In this document: piece by piece, positions 27,253 to 35,092 of the stretch
Layout: each line of letters opens with the position of its first letter
Numbering within the stretch: the stretch's first letter is position 1
Assembly (NCBI RefSeq): GCF_014762685.1
Contig: NZ_JABURM010000006.1
Span: 62,001 to 126,000 of the forward strand
DNA: 64,000 nt
Source of the DNA: Gracilimonas sp.
Lineage (GTDB): Bacteria > Bacteroidota > Rhodothermia > Balneolales > Balneolaceae
Direction: 5' to 3'
The notes under the pieces: model-generated
What the model saw: only the letters and a program-made list of their open reading frames with translations
Database searches by the model: none
What the model was told of the DNA's origin: nothing
Made by a program: the position numbers and the translations under genes

Positions 27253-28338
27253 TCATTTTGGTTCCCGAGAAGCTGCGGGTTCTTTAAGCTTATCAGGTAT
27301 CACAATACCTAACCGCTTGGCGCGCTCTCTCCATTTTTGTCGGGCCAGCTTTTGCATATCTTCGATGGCATCAATTTCATCCACAATCTCCATCCCGAAC
27401 AATGTTTCTACTACGTCTTCCATGGTAACCACCCCTGAAAATCCTCCGTACTCGTCTACCACCACAGCAATGTGTTCTTGCTTTTCAAGCAGGCGTTCAA
27501 ATAGGGTTTTTAATGAAATAGTTTCCGGTAAGATCAAAACTTCCCGTTTGATCTCTTTCAGCGTTTTTCCCCCATTACCTTCTGAGAGGTTATAATAGAG
27601 ATCATTCTTCAATACATATCCGGTGATATCTTCTTCATTCTCTCCATATATCGGCATCCTTGAAACGCGAAGTTCGTCTTTCTCTTTCAGGATCTCATTA
27701 ATGGTTTGATCTTCCTGAAACTTCACAACCACAATGCGCGGAGTCATGATATCCTGAACTTTTAGCGAGCGAAACCGGATCAAATTCTTAAAGATGTTGG
27801 ATTCCCCTTCCTCAAAAATACCTTCCTCAAATCCGAGTTCTGCCATAGCACTGAATTCCTCGCGGCTTACCGAAGGCTGATTTTCCTCACTTGAAAGCCA
27901 TCGGGTGATCCATTGGGAAAGAACAACTAAAGGGTAGGTAATATAAATAAGCAATTTTGTAGTTCGAGCCGCAAAACCCGACAGACCCTTCCAATAATTT
28001 GCTCCCAATGTTTTAGGAATGATCTCGGAAAAAACCAGAATAGCCAACGTCAAAATAGCCGATGTTAAACTTACATAAGCATTCCCAAATACGACCTGTG
28101 CCTGAGCACCTACACCGGCAGCACCAACAGTATGGGCAATTGTATTTAACGTCAGGATCGCAGAAAGCGGGCGATCTATGTCTTTCTTCAATTCTTTAAG
28201 AAGCTGACCGGTCTTCGGGTTTTTCTTCTCTGTTACAGCCACAAAAGAAGGCGAAATTGAAAGCAGAACAGCCTCTAAAATGGAGCACAGAAAGGAAACT
28301 CCGATTGCAAGCACCAAATAAAATATTAGTAATCCCAT
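27253..28338 (-). CDS. CNNM-type transporter with CBS domain pair (TlyC/CorC-like)
   Basis: A 361-residue membrane protein. Residues 1-170 contain the CNNM/DUF21 transmembrane domain (LNTIAHTVGAAGVGAQAQVV and FSEIIPKTLGANYWKGL). Residues 195-320 hold a tandem CBS pair (VQDIMTPRIVVVKFQED and HIAVVVDEYGGFSGVVTMED). Relatives export or regulate Mg2+ or Co2+. Older hemolysin labels are not supported by function. The C-terminal transporter-associated domain of longer homologues is missing: the protein ends about 40 residues after the CBS pair, as in short Bacteroidota forms. Tail-to-tail with lysC, with zero intergenic bases. Confidence 0.88.
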   Translation of the reverse strand: MGLLIFYLVLAIGVSFLCSILEAVLLSISPSFVAVTEKKNPKTGQLLKELKKDIDRPLSAILTLNTIAHTVGAAGVGAQAQVVFGNAYVSLTSAILTLAILVFSEIIPKTLGANYWKGLSGFAARTTKLLIYITYPLVVLSQWITRWLSSEENQPSVSREEFSAMAELGFEEGIFEEGESNIFKNLIRFRSLKVQDIMTPRIVVVKFQEDQTINEILKEKDELRVSRMPIYGENEEDITGYVLKNDLYYNLSEGNGGKTLKEIKREVLILPETISLKTLFERLLEKQEHIAVVVDEYGGFSGVVTMEDVVETLFGMEIVDEIDAIEDMQKLARQKWRERAKRLGIVIPDKLKEPAASREPK

Positions 28339-28401
28339 TCGCTAAATGTAATGTAAATAAGAGAGTGTTTTTGTGAAAATATGAATGAAAGAATAGAGAA
28401 A

Positions 28402-28429
28402 TCAGAAGTCAGGATTCTGAATTCAGAAT
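28402..28429. repeat. Terminal inverted repeat of four-helix-bundle cassette, left arm
   Basis: TCAGAAGTCAGGATT at 28402-28416 is the exact reverse complement of 28806-28820. Similarity continues imperfectly to 28429. The arms bracket the frameshifted four-helix-bundle gene, and the gene's displaced stop codon lies in this arm. Confidence 0.8.
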
Positions 28430-28475
28430 GGCTTTATAATAACCATCGAGTAGGCGACTCACCTCTTCGAGTAAA

Positions 28476-28775
28476 TTATTTAAGTGATTTGAATTTCCAT
28501 AGTTTAAAATCTTTTGCAAGTATGATATAATATCTGCATTCCTCCAATGAGCCGTGTGAAATATTCAAAAATCGCATCGTATCTTTTGTTCCTCTTTTCT
28601 TGAATCCTTCAGCAATATTTGCAGGAATAGAAACAGCGGCTCGACGAAATTGTGAGCTTAATCCATAAAGTTCATGCTTAGGAAAATTCTGAGTGTATTG
28701 ATAGGTTTTTAATACTAATTGATGAGCCTTCTGCCATACAATTAAATCTTGAAAAGTTTTTGCCGGTTTTCTCAT
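28476..28775 (-). CDS. Four-helix-bundle (S23-like) protein, C-terminus frameshifted
   Basis: A 99-residue open frame of the four-helix-bundle family, related to proteins encoded by 23S rRNA intervening sequences. Conserved segments FQDLIVWQKAHQLVLKTY, YGLSSQFRRAAVSIPANIAE and RFLNISHGSLEECRYYIILA are intact. The frame then ends early in WKFKSLK. The adjacent frame continues with YGNSNHLNNLLEEVSRLLDG and stops at 28409, which is the expected fourth helix and tail. One surplus T in a TTTT run near 28507-28510 explains the break. It is either a real frameshift that inactivates helix 4 or a sequencing indel. Molecular function of the family is unknown. Confidence 0.85.
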   Translation of the reverse strand: MRKPAKTFQDLIVWQKAHQLVLKTYQYTQNFPKHELYGLSSQFRRAAVSIPANIAEGFKKRGTKDTMRFLNISHGSLEECRYYIILAKDFKLWKFKSLK

Positions 28776-28792
28776 GGTTCCAACCGTTTTAG

Positions 28793-28820
28793 ATTCTGAT
28801 TTCTGAATCCTGACTTCTGA
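28793..28820. repeat. Terminal inverted repeat of four-helix-bundle cassette, right arm
   Basis: AATCCTGACTTCTGA at 28806-28820 is the exact inverted copy of 28402-28416, preceded by an imperfect continuation from 28793. It lies just upstream of the four-helix-bundle start codon at 28775. Confidence 0.8.
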
Positions 28821-28879
28821 ATTCTTTACCAGTTAGAGCAACGAAACCTGCAAACCTTACAAAAAACTTTCAAGCTTTC

Positions 28880-29896
28880 TCAATACTCCGATTTACAATT
28901 CTCCCTCAACATCGTAAGTACGTGTTGAAAGTCATCCGGCAATTCTGAATCGAATCGAACCATCTCTCCGGTTTTTGGATGTTCAAATCCAAGGGTTTTG
29001 GCGTGAAGGGCCTGTCGGCCTAACCCGGTGATGAGATTATGGAACATCGATTTCCGGGAACCGGTATTCGGACCGTATCGTACCGAAGTTCCGCCATAGG
29101 TTGGATCTCCAAAAACATGATTTCCCATATGCGCAAAATGCACCCTAATCTGGTGCGTTCGACCTGTTTCCAGCTTCACTTCAACCAGACTCAGATAATC
29201 AAAATATTCAAGCACTTTGTAATGCGTGACGGCGTGTTTTCCCTGTCCCTCAGGTTTTACCGTCATTAATTTTCGATCTCTTTTGGATCGGCCAATATCT
29301 CCTTCGATGGTTCCTTCTGCATCAGGAGTCCCCCAAACGATAGCCCAATAAGTTCTTTCAACATCTTTTTCCTGAAAAAGTCCGCTTAGCTTGGCAAGGG
29401 TTTCTTCATTCTTGGCCACTACCAATAATCCGCTGGTGTCCTTATCCAACCGATGCACAATACCGGGACGTAGATTTTCATCTTCATCCTCACCCGCCAG
29501 CTCATCCACGTGGTACATCAGTCCGTTCACCAGCGTACCCGTCCAGTTTCCATACGCCGGATGTACCACTATATCGGCTTCCTTGTTCACGATAATGATA
29601 TCATCATCTTCATACACGATATTGAGTTCCATCTCCTCCGGCTTGGCCTCGGGTGGCGGAGCCTTTGGAAGCTCAATAAATATTTCATCACCGGGCTGCA
29701 TGATATAAGAAGATTTTTCTTTCTTCCCATTAACTTCCACATATCCATCTTTGATGGCTTCCTGAACTTTTGTACGGGACGCATTTTCTACAAATGAGGT
29801 AATGTATTTATCCAAACGGATGTCACTGTTCTGCCCATCAGGCACTGTGTGTTCGTAGATCGTAGTCTGTCGGTCTTTTCCGGCTTGTTTCTTCAT
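28880..29896 (-). CDS. rluD: RluA-family 23S rRNA pseudouridine synthase (RluD-like)
   Basis: A pseudouridine synthase of about 338 residues. An N-terminal S4 RNA-binding domain (RLDKYITSFVENASRTKVQE, about residues 25-85) precedes the catalytic domain. Motif I, VNKEADIVVHPAYGNWTGTL, and motif II, GIVHRLDKDTSGLLVVAK with the catalytic aspartate, are intact, followed by GRTHQIRVHFAHMG. With an S4 domain it most resembles RluD, which modifies helix 69 of 23S rRNA. Assignment to RluD over RluA/RluC is by layout. The ATG at 29896 is preferred to an in-frame GTG two codons upstream. Confidence 0.9.
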   Translation of the reverse strand: MKKQAGKDRQTTIYEHTVPDGQNSDIRLDKYITSFVENASRTKVQEAIKDGYVEVNGKKEKSSYIMQPGDEIFIELPKAPPPEAKPEEMELNIVYEDDDIIIVNKEADIVVHPAYGNWTGTLVNGLMYHVDELAGEDEDENLRPGIVHRLDKDTSGLLVVAKNEETLAKLSGLFQEKDVERTYWAIVWGTPDAEGTIEGDIGRSKRDRKLMTVKPEGQGKHAVTHYKVLEYFDYLSLVEVKLETGRTHQIRVHFAHMGNHVFGDPTYGGTSVRYGPNTGSRKSMFHNLITGLGRQALHAKTLGFEHPKTGEMVRFDSELPDDFQHVLTMLRENCKSEY

Positions 29897-29960
29897 ACCC
29901 ACAAGGTACGCACTTTCAACTTTTTTGTAAGGAATTAGTTTTTCATCGCTCTTACTATAT

Positions 29961-29992
29961 AATTCAAAATGAACAATTTAAAATTAAAAATG
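29961..29992. repeat. AT-rich flank repeat, left of second four-helix-bundle gene
   Basis: AATTCAAAATGAACAATTTA followed by AAATTAAAAATG. It is an imperfect inverted counterpart of 30348-30382 on the other side of the gene and shares AATTCAAAAT with the palindrome after lysA. Confidence 0.55.
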
Positions 29993-30000
29993 CGGTTATC

Positions 30001-30351
30001 ATGAAAGAGAATGTTATCCAAATCAAAAGTTTCAAGTTTGCATTGGCAATTATTGAACTCTGTAAAATGCTTCAGAATGAGAGAGAGTATGTGATCTCAA
30101 AACAGCTTTTAAGGTCGGGAACAAGTATTGGTTCTAATGTTGAAGAAGCTATAGCGGGACAATCCAGAAAAGACTTTCTTTCTAAAATATCTATTTCTTT
30201 AAAAGAAGCTCGTGAAACACGATATTGGCTTCGGCTATTAAAAGAAAGTGAATTAACGAATATTGATATCGATGCGTATCTTCATTCATCTTTTGAGCTG
30301 ATCAGTATTCTATCCGCTATAGTTAAAACCACCAGACAAAAGCTAAATTAA
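30001..30351 (+). CDS. Four-helix-bundle protein (S23-like)
   Basis: A 116-residue protein of the four-helix-bundle/S23 family, full length. Conserved segments are SFKFALAIIELCKMLQNERE, ISKQLLRSGTSIGSNVEEAI and FLSKISISLKEARETRYWLR, then a fourth helix ending in TTRQKLN. It belongs to a different subfamily from the copy at 28.5 kb (ISKQLLRSGTSIGSNVEEA against LSSQFRRAAVSIPANIAEG). It sits 34 nt upstream of recN, with AT-rich repeats on both sides, which argues for insertion as a cassette rather than an operon role. Molecular function unknown. Confidence 0.88.
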   Translation: MKENVIQIKSFKFALAIIELCKMLQNEREYVISKQLLRSGTSIGSNVEEAIAGQSRKDFLSKISISLKEARETRYWLRLLKESELTNIDIDAYLHSSFELISILSAIVKTTRQKLN

Positions 30352-30382
30352 TTTTTCATTTTGAATTTTAAATTTTGAATTC
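30348..30382. repeat. AT-rich flank repeat, right of second four-helix-bundle gene
   Basis: Contains TTTTGAATTTTAAATT (30359-30374), identical to 24516-24531 after lysA, and ends in TTTTGAATTC just before the recN start codon. It therefore occupies what would be the recN leader. Confidence 0.6.
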
Positions 30383-30385
30383 CCT

Positions 30386-32092
30386 ATGATAAAATCACTA
30401 TACATAAAAGACTTTGCCCTCATTGATGAGCTGGAGGTTGAGTTTGAGGAGGGGTTGAATATCCTGACCGGGCAGACGGGCGCCGGGAAGTCCATTATTA
30501 TTGGGGCATTGAATATGATCCTAGGTGAACGGGCTGATACCGAAGTCATTCGTCAGGGAGCTGATAAGGCCATTTCCGAAGCTACCATTCGGGTTGGAAA
30601 TGATAACGAGCTGAGATCACTGCTCGAAGAGAATGAAGTGGAATTCAATGAGTATTTAATTCTTCGCCGAGAGATCAGAAACACAGGAAGCCGTGCATTT
30701 ATCAATGACACGCCGGTAAATATAAGTCTACTGAAAGCAGCAGGAGATCTGTTGGTGGACCTGCACGGCCAACACGACCATCAACTACTTCTGAAAGAAG
30801 AAAATCATCTGGGAGTGATAGACGGGTTTGGGGAAGTGGAGCCAATCCTGAAAGGCTACAAGACTGAATACAAAAACATGACCGAGCTCCAAAAAGAACT
30901 TCGTGCCTTAAAGAAAAGAGAGCACGAGCTTCAGGAGAAAACGGAGCTTTACCGTTTTCAGGTGCAGGAACTAGAAGAAGCCCGGCTTGATGAAATTGAC
31001 CTCGAACAGCTGGAATCAGAAATGAACCTACTGGATAATGCTGAAGTGCTCGACCAAAAAGCGGGTGCCATTTCAGAGATGGAAGAATCTGATGATGGGA
31101 ATATTATTCAGTTGTTAAACTTTCTGAAATTAAACCTTGAAGATCTGGCACGTATTGAACCTGAATTTGAGAATTATCTTAAGGAAATAAATGCCGCACG
31201 AGTAAGTATTAATGAAGCCATTGCCTTTGCCGAACGCTATCGAAACAGCATCGAATTCAACCCAAACCGGTTGGAAGAACTTCGTCAGCGGCAATCAGAA
31301 CTCAACCGGCTTCAAAAGAAATATCAGCGAGACCTTCCGGAACTGATCAGCTATTTAAATGAAATCAAGCGTGAACTTTCCATCGCTGATAATTTTGATT
31401 TGGAAATTGAAAAGCTGGAAAAAGCGATCTCTTCTCAGGCTGAAGTTTTGAAAGAACATGCCATCTCCCTTCACAATACCCGGAGGCAAATCGGAGAGAA
31501 ACTGGCCGTACAAATCCAACAAGAGTTGGCCAAAGTGGGCATCCCACATTCCAAATTAGATGTCCGCATAGACTGGCTGCTCTCCGATAACGGCTGGATC
31601 GAAATTGAAGGCAAGACCATCGACTGTACGGAATCCGGTTGTGATGATGTTCGCATGTACATCTCCACTAACAAAGGGGAAGAGCCGAAACCACTGGCTA
31701 AAATTGCTTCCGGTGGAGAGATCAGCCGCGTGATGCTCGCACTGAAATCCATCCTCGCCAAAGAACAAAGCCTGCCGGTGATGATCTTTGATGAAATTGA
31801 CACGGGAATCAGCGGTGAGATCTCGGAAAAAGTCGGAGCCTCTATGCGGAAATTATCCGAACACTGTCAGATCGTGGCCATTACCCACCAGCCGCAGATC
31901 GCAAGTCAGGCTCACAAGCATTACAAAGTAGCCAAAACTGAAGAAGGTGAACGAACCGTAACCCGAATCATCCCACTATCCGATGAAGAGCATATCCACG
32001 AGATTGCCAGCTTAATGAGCGGTTCCCAGATCACCGATTCTGCTCTGACCAGTGCCCGCGAGTTGATCGAGAAAAATACCTTCAAAAATTAA
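30386..32092 (+). CDS. recN: DNA repair protein RecN
   Basis: A 568-residue SMC-like ATPase that acts in double-strand-break repair. Walker A is GQTGAGKS at residues 29-36. A coiled-coil middle (about 155-370, rich in E, L and K) separates it from the C-terminal head, which has the signature IASGGEISRVMLALKSIL, Walker B PVMIFDEIDTGISG and the HQPQIAS switch region. Length and order match RecN rather than SMC or RecF. The preceding 34 nt are AT-rich repeat DNA, so transcription probably depends on a promoter upstream of or within the four-helix-bundle cassette (inference). Confidence 0.95.
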   Translation: MIKSLYIKDFALIDELEVEFEEGLNILTGQTGAGKSIIIGALNMILGERADTEVIRQGADKAISEATIRVGNDNELRSLLEENEVEFNEYLILRREIRNTGSRAFINDTPVNISLLKAAGDLLVDLHGQHDHQLLLKEENHLGVIDGFGEVEPILKGYKTEYKNMTELQKELRALKKREHELQEKTELYRFQVQELEEARLDEIDLEQLESEMNLLDNAEVLDQKAGAISEMEESDDGNIIQLLNFLKLNLEDLARIEPEFENYLKEINAARVSINEAIAFAERYRNSIEFNPNRLEELRQRQSELNRLQKKYQRDLPELISYLNEIKRELSIADNFDLEIEKLEKAISSQAEVLKEHAISLHNTRRQIGEKLAVQIQQELAKVGIPHSKLDVRIDWLLSDNGWIEIEGKTIDCTESGCDDVRMYISTNKGEEPKPLAKIASGGEISRVMLALKSILAKEQSLPVMIFDEIDTGISGEISEKVGASMRKLSEHCQIVAITHQPQIASQAHKHYKVAKTEEGERTVTRIIPLSDEEHIHEIASLMSGSQITDSALTSARELIEKNTFKN

Positions 32093-32102
32093 TAGGCCAT
32101 GC

Positions 32103-32126
32103 AGGGACGCAAGATTTTGCGTCCCT
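32103..32126. repeat. Palindromic repeat between recN and the FAD/Fe-S oxidase gene
   Basis: AGGGACGCAA-GATT-TTGCGTCCCT, a perfect 10-bp stem with a 4-nt loop. It has no T-tract on either side, so it looks more like an interspersed (REP-like) element than a simple terminator. It sits in the 51-nt gap between two convergent genes. Confidence 0.7.
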
Positions 32127-32143
32127 ACATGAACAAACCAAGG

Positions 32144-34990
32144 TTATAAAATCGCACGGGCTATCAGGGATGCCGGATGCTTTGCCTCTCTATTTACCCC
32201 ATCTTTAATCTGATGCCGGCACGAAAACCCCGGAGCACATACTTCATTTTTCTGATTTGCTCTCAACCTTGGAAACAGCACCAATTCGCCGATATCTTGC
32301 GAAACTTCGTAGTGATCTTTTTCATACCCAAAACTTCCCGCCATTCCGCAACATCCTGTTTCCAACACATCAACATCATATCCAGCAGCTTGCAATGCTT
32401 CCACCGTTGGCTCATTGCCCACCAAGGCTTTGGTGTGACAATGTCCGTGTAACAATACTTTATGGGTTGAGTTTGATGCAGGGATCCGGTCTTTGTTTTG
32501 GGTTATAAACTCCTCAAACGTGAAAGAGGAGGTTGCCAATTTTTGAGCCCGCGGCAATTCACCTTCATCGCACAACTCCAGAAATTCATCCCGAAGAGTT
32601 AATATTTCAGAAGGCTCCAATCCAACCACAGGAATTCCGTCTTCCATATATTCTTCAAACTCTGCCAGTACTCTTTTAGCGATGGATTTAGCTTCCTTCA
32701 GAAACCCTTTGGAAATTTGCGGCCTTCCGGTTTCCATTCTTTTTGGGATGATTACTTCATAGCCCATTTTTTCCAGCACATACACCGCATCCATCCCAAC
32801 CTTCGGCTCATTGTAATTTGTAAACAGATCGATAAACAGAACTACTTTATTATCTGACTTTGCGGCTCCATTTCTCTTGTGCTTGCGATACAAATTTCGA
32901 AAGGTCTTGGATGCAAAAGCAGGCAGGTCCCGGCGTGCATCGATGCTAAATAAATTTTCAAATATCCATTTCCCGGGTTTTGAAGCTGCAACTTTATTGG
33001 CAATTCCTGGGGTAATGGAAGCCAGAGGAAATAACTTCCCTGCATCCGAAAAGAAGCGTTCCTTCAATTTTGAGCCGTTTTTTTGATGCCACCCATTCAT
33101 AAACTCCGCTTTCATTTTGGCCATATCCACGTTGGCGGGACATTCACTTTTGCAGGCTTTGCAACTCAAACATAAATCGAGGGCCTCTTTCAATTCTTCC
33201 GATTCATATCCTGCCGGGTCTTTACCGGAAAATACCTGTCGGAATACATTGGCTCGCCCGCGGGTAGAATCTTTTTCTTCTTTGGTGGCCATATAAGACG
33301 GACACATGGTACCGCCACTTTCAGCCAACTTGCGACATACACCCGCACCGTTGCAAAGCTCCATGGCTTCGCCAAAGCCTCCGGCATTATTCCAGGAAAA
33401 TACTGTTTCGGCCTCCGGCTTTATGTAATCGGGGGAAAATCTTAGGTCAGCATCTACTGGTTTGGGGTCTACAATTTTACCAGGATTGAAAATATAATCC
33501 GGGTCCCAGATCTCTTTAACCTGCTTAAGAACCGGAAGCATTTCTTCCCCCAGGATCTTACGAATGTAGGGAGCCCTGACCCGGCCATCCCCATGTTCCC
33601 CGGAAAGCGATCCATTATATTTTTTCACCAGGTCGGCGATCTCTTCCGCCATCACTTTCATTTTCTCTAAACCGGCTTCGCTGGTGATATCGATCTGCGG
33701 GCGAAGGTGTAATTCTCCAACCGAGGCATGAGCGTAAAACACACAATGGGTATCATGCTTTTTCAGGATCTGCTCAAATTCTTTAACATACTCCGGGAGG
33801 TCTTGAACACGGACTGCGGTATCTTCACAAAATGAGGGAGAACGCCCATCTTTACCTAAGCCCATCAGTAAACCAAGTCCGGCTTTCCGCAGATCCCAAA
33901 CCCGTTTCATTTTATCAGCATCGGTGATGATTGGGTAGGCATAACCCAGTGACTTTTCCTTCAGGGTTTTGCTCAATCCTTCCGCTTTTTCCTGAAGTTT
34001 GTTTAGGTCATTTCCCTCCAGCTGTGTGATCAAAATAAATCTTGGCTCACCTTCCAAAAAGAACCGGTTTTTCCGCTGTTCGATGTTTCCTTTAGTGGCA
34101 TCCATGATGATATGGTCCACCAGCTCTACTGCGGCAGGCTCATACCCCACAATATGAACAGCTGCTTTCATGGCTTCATCCAACGATTCAAACTGTGGAA
34201 CCACCACCAGCTTGTGTTCATCCTTTGGGGTCAAGTTCAACTTCGCAGAAACCGTCATTGCCAGGGTTCCTTCACTTCCACAAAGCAATTCGCAGAGATT
34301 GAATTTCCTCCCGTTTGGGTTGAAGGGCTGCATCTCCACAAGTTTATCTAAAGCATAGCCAGTATTTCGGCGAATAATGTCTTTGTGGGGATAACTCCGC
34401 TCGATTAATCCCCGGTTCTTCTCTATCAATTTCAGCATGGACCGATAGATATGTCCTTCCAGGTTATCCAGCTTTTTCTTGCCTTCCAGCTCATCGAGGG
34501 TCAACGGTTTGAAATAAGCAACCGACCCATCACTCAGAACAGCCTCAATTTCTACTGTGTGTTCACGAGTGGTTTGATACTTAATGGAAAAGGAGCCCGA
34601 TGAATTATTCCCAATCATCCCGCCCAGCATACAACGGTTGGTGGTAGCCGTATCCGGACCAAAAAGCAGATCGAACTTTCCGGCTTCGCGATTCAGGGTA
34701 TCCCGAATCACCCCCGGCTGAACACGGGCAACTTTTAAAGTCTCATCAATATTCAGGATCTGGTCCATGTAGCGGGAAACATCCATAATCACTCCCCCGC
34801 CTGTTGTCTGCCCGGCAAGGCTCGTTCCCGCACTTCGTGCTGTTATTGAAAACCTGTGCGTATTGGCTTGTTCCACCAATGCCCGGATATCACTGATGGT
34901 TTTTGGGAAGGAAACTCCTTCAGGCACTTCCTGATACATGGAAGCATCCTGAGCATATAAATGGCGGGTAAGTAGATCTCGTTGAATCAA
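32144..34990 (-). CDS. FAD-linked oxidase/Fe-S protein, YdiJ-like (D-2-hydroxyacid dehydrogenase)
   Basis: A 948-residue fused oxidoreductase. Residues 20-250 form the FAD-binding PCMH domain (ARSAGTSLAGQTTGGGVIMD, FGPDTATTNRCMLGGMIGNN). Residues 260-520 form the GlcD-type C-terminal oxidase domain with LSGEHGDGRVRAPYI. A ferredoxin-like domain near 600-640 has CLSCKACKSECPANVDM. A GlpC/CCG-type cysteine-rich domain lies at the end (HGHCHTKAL, ETGCCGMAGSFGYE). The layout matches E. coli YdiJ, a D-2-hydroxyglutarate dehydrogenase. An L-2-hydroxyglutarate oxidase gene is adjacent. The start is a TTG at 34990 with AGGAG five bases upstream. Confidence 0.85.
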   Translation of the reverse strand: MIQRDLLTRHLYAQDASMYQEVPEGVSFPKTISDIRALVEQANTHRFSITARSAGTSLAGQTTGGGVIMDVSRYMDQILNIDETLKVARVQPGVIRDTLNREAGKFDLLFGPDTATTNRCMLGGMIGNNSSGSFSIKYQTTREHTVEIEAVLSDGSVAYFKPLTLDELEGKKKLDNLEGHIYRSMLKLIEKNRGLIERSYPHKDIIRRNTGYALDKLVEMQPFNPNGRKFNLCELLCGSEGTLAMTVSAKLNLTPKDEHKLVVVPQFESLDEAMKAAVHIVGYEPAAVELVDHIIMDATKGNIEQRKNRFFLEGEPRFILITQLEGNDLNKLQEKAEGLSKTLKEKSLGYAYPIITDADKMKRVWDLRKAGLGLLMGLGKDGRSPSFCEDTAVRVQDLPEYVKEFEQILKKHDTHCVFYAHASVGELHLRPQIDITSEAGLEKMKVMAEEIADLVKKYNGSLSGEHGDGRVRAPYIRKILGEEMLPVLKQVKEIWDPDYIFNPGKIVDPKPVDADLRFSPDYIKPEAETVFSWNNAGGFGEAMELCNGAGVCRKLAESGGTMCPSYMATKEEKDSTRGRANVFRQVFSGKDPAGYESEELKEALDLCLSCKACKSECPANVDMAKMKAEFMNGWHQKNGSKLKERFFSDAGKLFPLASITPGIANKVAASKPGKWIFENLFSIDARRDLPAFASKTFRNLYRKHKRNGAAKSDNKVVLFIDLFTNYNEPKVGMDAVYVLEKMGYEVIIPKRMETGRPQISKGFLKEAKSIAKRVLAEFEEYMEDGIPVVGLEPSEILTLRDEFLELCDEGELPRAQKLATSSFTFEEFITQNKDRIPASNSTHKVLLHGHCHTKALVGNEPTVEALQAAGYDVDVLETGCCGMAGSFGYEKDHYEVSQDIGELVLFPRLRANQKNEVCAPGFSCRHQIKDGVNREAKHPASLIARAIL

Positions 34991-35092
34991 AAAAGCTCCT
35001 GCTGAATTAGGGCAGTAGTTTGAGGTTAATTCGGGATAAATTCAACGAAAATTTGGAGAATCTTAGCCCCAGTTTAAAAAGAAATTATTCGA

